In this document: one piece after another, positions 61,464 to 64,000 of the stretch
Numbering within the stretch: position 1 is the first letter of the stretch
How the letters are laid out: every line of letters begins with the position of its first letter
Source of the DNA: Ascidia mentula
Lineage: Eukaryota > Chordata > Ascidiacea > Phlebobranchia > Ascidiidae
Direction of reading: 5' to 3'
Assembly: GCA_947561715.1 (NCBI GenBank)
Contig: OX387201.1
Coordinates: 16,444,001-16,508,000, forward strand
Length of the DNA stretch: 64,000 nucleotides
The notes under the pieces: model-generated
The model's database searches: none
Seen by the model: only the letters and a program-made list of their open reading frames with translations
Told to the model about the DNA's origin: nothing
Position numbers and translations under genes: made by a program

Positions 61464-63835
61464 ATTATAAACAAGTTCAGGCAAGCGAATTTTTCTTAGC
61501 CTGTGAATTTAAACAACTGGGTTTTAGTTCTTCATCAACAATACAATAAGCAAAGACAAACAGACAAAGGTCCACAGAATTTTTAACAATATCTAGAGGA
61601 AAAAACTGACCATCATAGCGGGGAAGTAAAACAGAATAAAATTCGCAGCTGCTTTAGAAATATACCTTGCAAAGAGAAAATCAAAATTGACAAATATTCA
61701 TTGTTAGGACAAACTTTCGTTTCACTTTACACAGTAATTATTTACGGTCAAAAAACATCTTTCTGTCACAGTGTTTAAATTCGAATTCAGTATCTCGCCA
61801 ACACTGCGTGGTTTACGAGCCAATAAGTTATATATTTGCTCACACAGTAACATTTACACACAATATGTCCGCAAACACACATGAAAATAATGTCATGCGA
61901 TCCCGCACCTACTGTGAAGTGTCTGTTTTTGACTATTTAATCGATAATAAGCATGTAAACATATCCCGCTAATGCATTAGGTGTTTGCCGACATTGTCAA
62001 GGGGTTTTGTGTGTTGGCCAACAACACAGTAAAGTGGCTTTTGTTTCTTTGTTTTCTTTTCTTGCATGCTGTCATTCACAGCAATTACACTTATTGTGTT
62101 CAAAAAACGAACCGTCTCTGGTTGGTAGTAAAATGAAGAGCATCGTCGAGTTTTTTTGTAGTCAAAATCCTGCACTTTTTGCTTGCTTGTTTCAAGGGAA
62201 AACTTTTAGACAGTGGCTAAAACTAACAGACAGGCATTCTAGCAACACGTGTGACAATCCTAAACTTCGACAAATCGAAACTCTTTCGCTTTTGTTTCAC
62301 GTTGTCAGCAGTTTTCCAGACTATCATGTAAAAATGTTTGACTTCTTCTTTTCAATGTAAAATAATTCATTAAAAGACAATAAATTTTGGACCAACTACA
62401 ATCCTTCTCAAAAGCGCATTTTTCCGACAACAAAAACGAAAACTGTTTTGTAACTGACATAACTCTGTCATAACTATGAACAAAAACTGTATGCTTTGCA
62501 TCTCCAAGCTATAGAGAAACATTAAACATCCGTACGACGTGCAGTTCCAACTTAATAACCCAGTTAACAGCAGTTAAGCAGCAACAGCAGCAGCCTGCAC
62601 GGAGCTGCGTGTGCGTATGCCGTCCCTTGCCTTGTGCGGGCCACGCTTTGCGTACTCAGGAAGCCGGCCGAGACATATGCTACCACCGCTACCAATAACA
62701 GTCGGTACGCGCCTCTCGAACACGCCTCTGTGGTTCTGTGTAGCGGCTAACACGCTGGCCGCGACAATGCTTCTGGTTCTGCCATGCATGGTGCCTGGCA
62801 TTAGGATTGGGAACTTCACACTAATCTATCCACGTCGCTTGCTTGTGGGATGTTTGTGCAGCAGTTGCGATGCATTTGCTGAGGAGCGGCGACGCGGGAC
62901 CTGGCAATATGCTGCAAGTGTTTGTTTTGAATTAAGAACTATCGACATGGTTTACCGTGTATAAAAAGTAGCTACACCGTTCCGTCCGCCATTTAACCCA
63001 TCCCACCGCTAAACCTTCCCTTCACTTTACCTAAACCGCTTGAACTTTCAAAATCTATGTATTTTTAGGGTTTCTAGGTTCTCTCCCTAAGGTGAAACTG
63101 CAGGGATATGTCAGTGCACGTGATCAGATGTTATTCTGTGCGTTACCATTTCTATTGCGGGTTGCTTCTTCCGCCACAAAATGTCAAATAGAAGTCCACA
63201 GACAAGTTGGCACTCGATGTGTCGCCCACTCCTTAAATTCACTTTCCGAGATGCTTGACACCGTGTTGACATTTTGTATCTTGCCTTTGTTAACAATCTT
63301 CCAATATCTCGTCCGCTGGTCCCTTTTCGTGTACTTACCACATGTTTTTACAAATCACACACTTACGTAGAGATTTGTCAACACCTTTCGCGCAATCTTC
63401 AAATGTTGAAAAGCGTCATGTACCTTCAGATTATTTATTTTGCCGGAACTAATATAACTTTGTGCCTAAAAGTGCACCATTTACTTTATTCCACTGTTGT
63501 ACACGTATTAGTAAAATCATCAGGCGCAAATATGACAATAAGATGCTCCCTGAGGTACTGGAGATGCACCTTGACAAATCGAAGGCCTGACCAATAACGG
63601 CAAAAAAACATTACCTCTGCCTGCATTGGTTTTGGCGCATAGAAGTAGTTGCTTGGACTGATGAGCATTGCTAAACTATTCTAAAATAAAATCTCCCTTC
63701 TTAAGCTTACTTTAGGTTTGGTGCGGAAGTATTTGAAACAAGCTTGTTTAGAAATATACACTGAACCACATTTTGCGCCAAAAGGCTGAAGTATTGTAGC
63801 TAAGATTCTCTGTTTTACTATTCTTAAGACCTCAT
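61464..63835. other. intergenic, upstream of Hex
   Basis: The Hex promoter region should lie at the low end. The high end holds the 3' UTR of the edge gene, with a minus-strand AATAAA near 63486. No other gene was seen. Confidence 0.5.
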
Positions 63836-64000
63836 TTAAACAGGATAGGCCAGCAGCTGATTGATCTGAAGTAAACTAAAAGCCGTCCGAACTCCTTGAA
63901 CATCCCAATGAAATAGCTTGTCAGTAAGGTTTGTTTTACCACCCACACCCAGCAGTTTACTTGCCGTTAAATCAATCCTGACACCGAGTGCGCGTTCCTA
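63836..64000 (-). CDS. probable last exon of an unidentified gene (partial)
   Basis: On the minus strand a frame is open from the window edge to a TAA at 63838-63836, about 54 codons. It contains GVRIDLTASKLLGVGGKTNL and later FHWDVQGVRTAF and LLQINQLLAYPV. The composition looks like a folded protein and a minus-strand AATAAA follows about 345 bases downstream. I do not recognise the family, and no acceptor is visible inside the window. Confidence 0.4.

Noticed and set aside
1-64000. Retroviral, LTR or capsid-bearing elements and CRISPR arrays
   Set aside because: No polymerase, integrase, gag-like or capsid-like reading and no paired long terminal repeats were seen. The only regular array is the coding tetrapeptide tract, which has no spacers.

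Overview
The window looks like a tunicate genome, most likely a Ciona species. This is inferred from AT-rich DNA, compact genes with many short GT-AG introns, closely packed chordate-type genes (an RLR helicase, Artemis, ALG7/DPAGT1, Hex) and tRNA-derived short repeats. No species-diagnostic marker was seen. Exon models were read by hand: each junction was chosen so that splice signals, reading phase and family alignment agree.

Layout. 1-6.3 kb (+): the 3' portion of a RIG-I/MDA5-like RNA helicase. 7.7-23.8 kb (+): a small single-pass membrane protein with an intron of about 12 kb. 25.1-34.9 kb (-): a 20-exon gene for a predicted 1738-residue membrane protein with a signal peptide, one ShKT domain, one membrane span, proline-rich and basic cytoplasmic stretches, and a polyampholyte tail of about 640 residues made of [D/E]-[D/E/N]-[K/E]-P tetrapeptides. 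36.3-39.7 kb (-): Artemis (SNM1C), catalytic core only. 41.9-44.1 kb (+): DPAGT1/ALG7, complete. 45.1-48.1 kb (-): a 366-residue coiled-coil protein with 23 consecutive heptads of the form x-L-R-x-E-N-x. 52.4-61.5 kb (-): the homeobox gene Hex/HHEX in three exons. 63.8 kb to the edge (-): a probable last exon of an unidentified gene.

The genes do not form one pathway. They are independent nuclear genes covering RNA sensing, DNA end processing, N-glycan initiation, endoderm/vascular transcription control and three undescribed structural or membrane proteins. The membrane genes at 7.7-23.8 and 25.1-34.9 kb lie tail to tail about 1.2 kb apart and have similar juxtamembrane layouts.

The most unusual items are the ShKT/TM/polyampholyte gene, the coiled coil with asparagine at nearly every predicted 'a' position, and an Artemis that appears to lack both the vertebrate C-terminal tail and the ligands of the accessory zinc site. 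Several short repeat families with Pol III-like promoter boxes sit in introns. No retroviral, LTR, Polinton or other capsid-bearing element was recognised.
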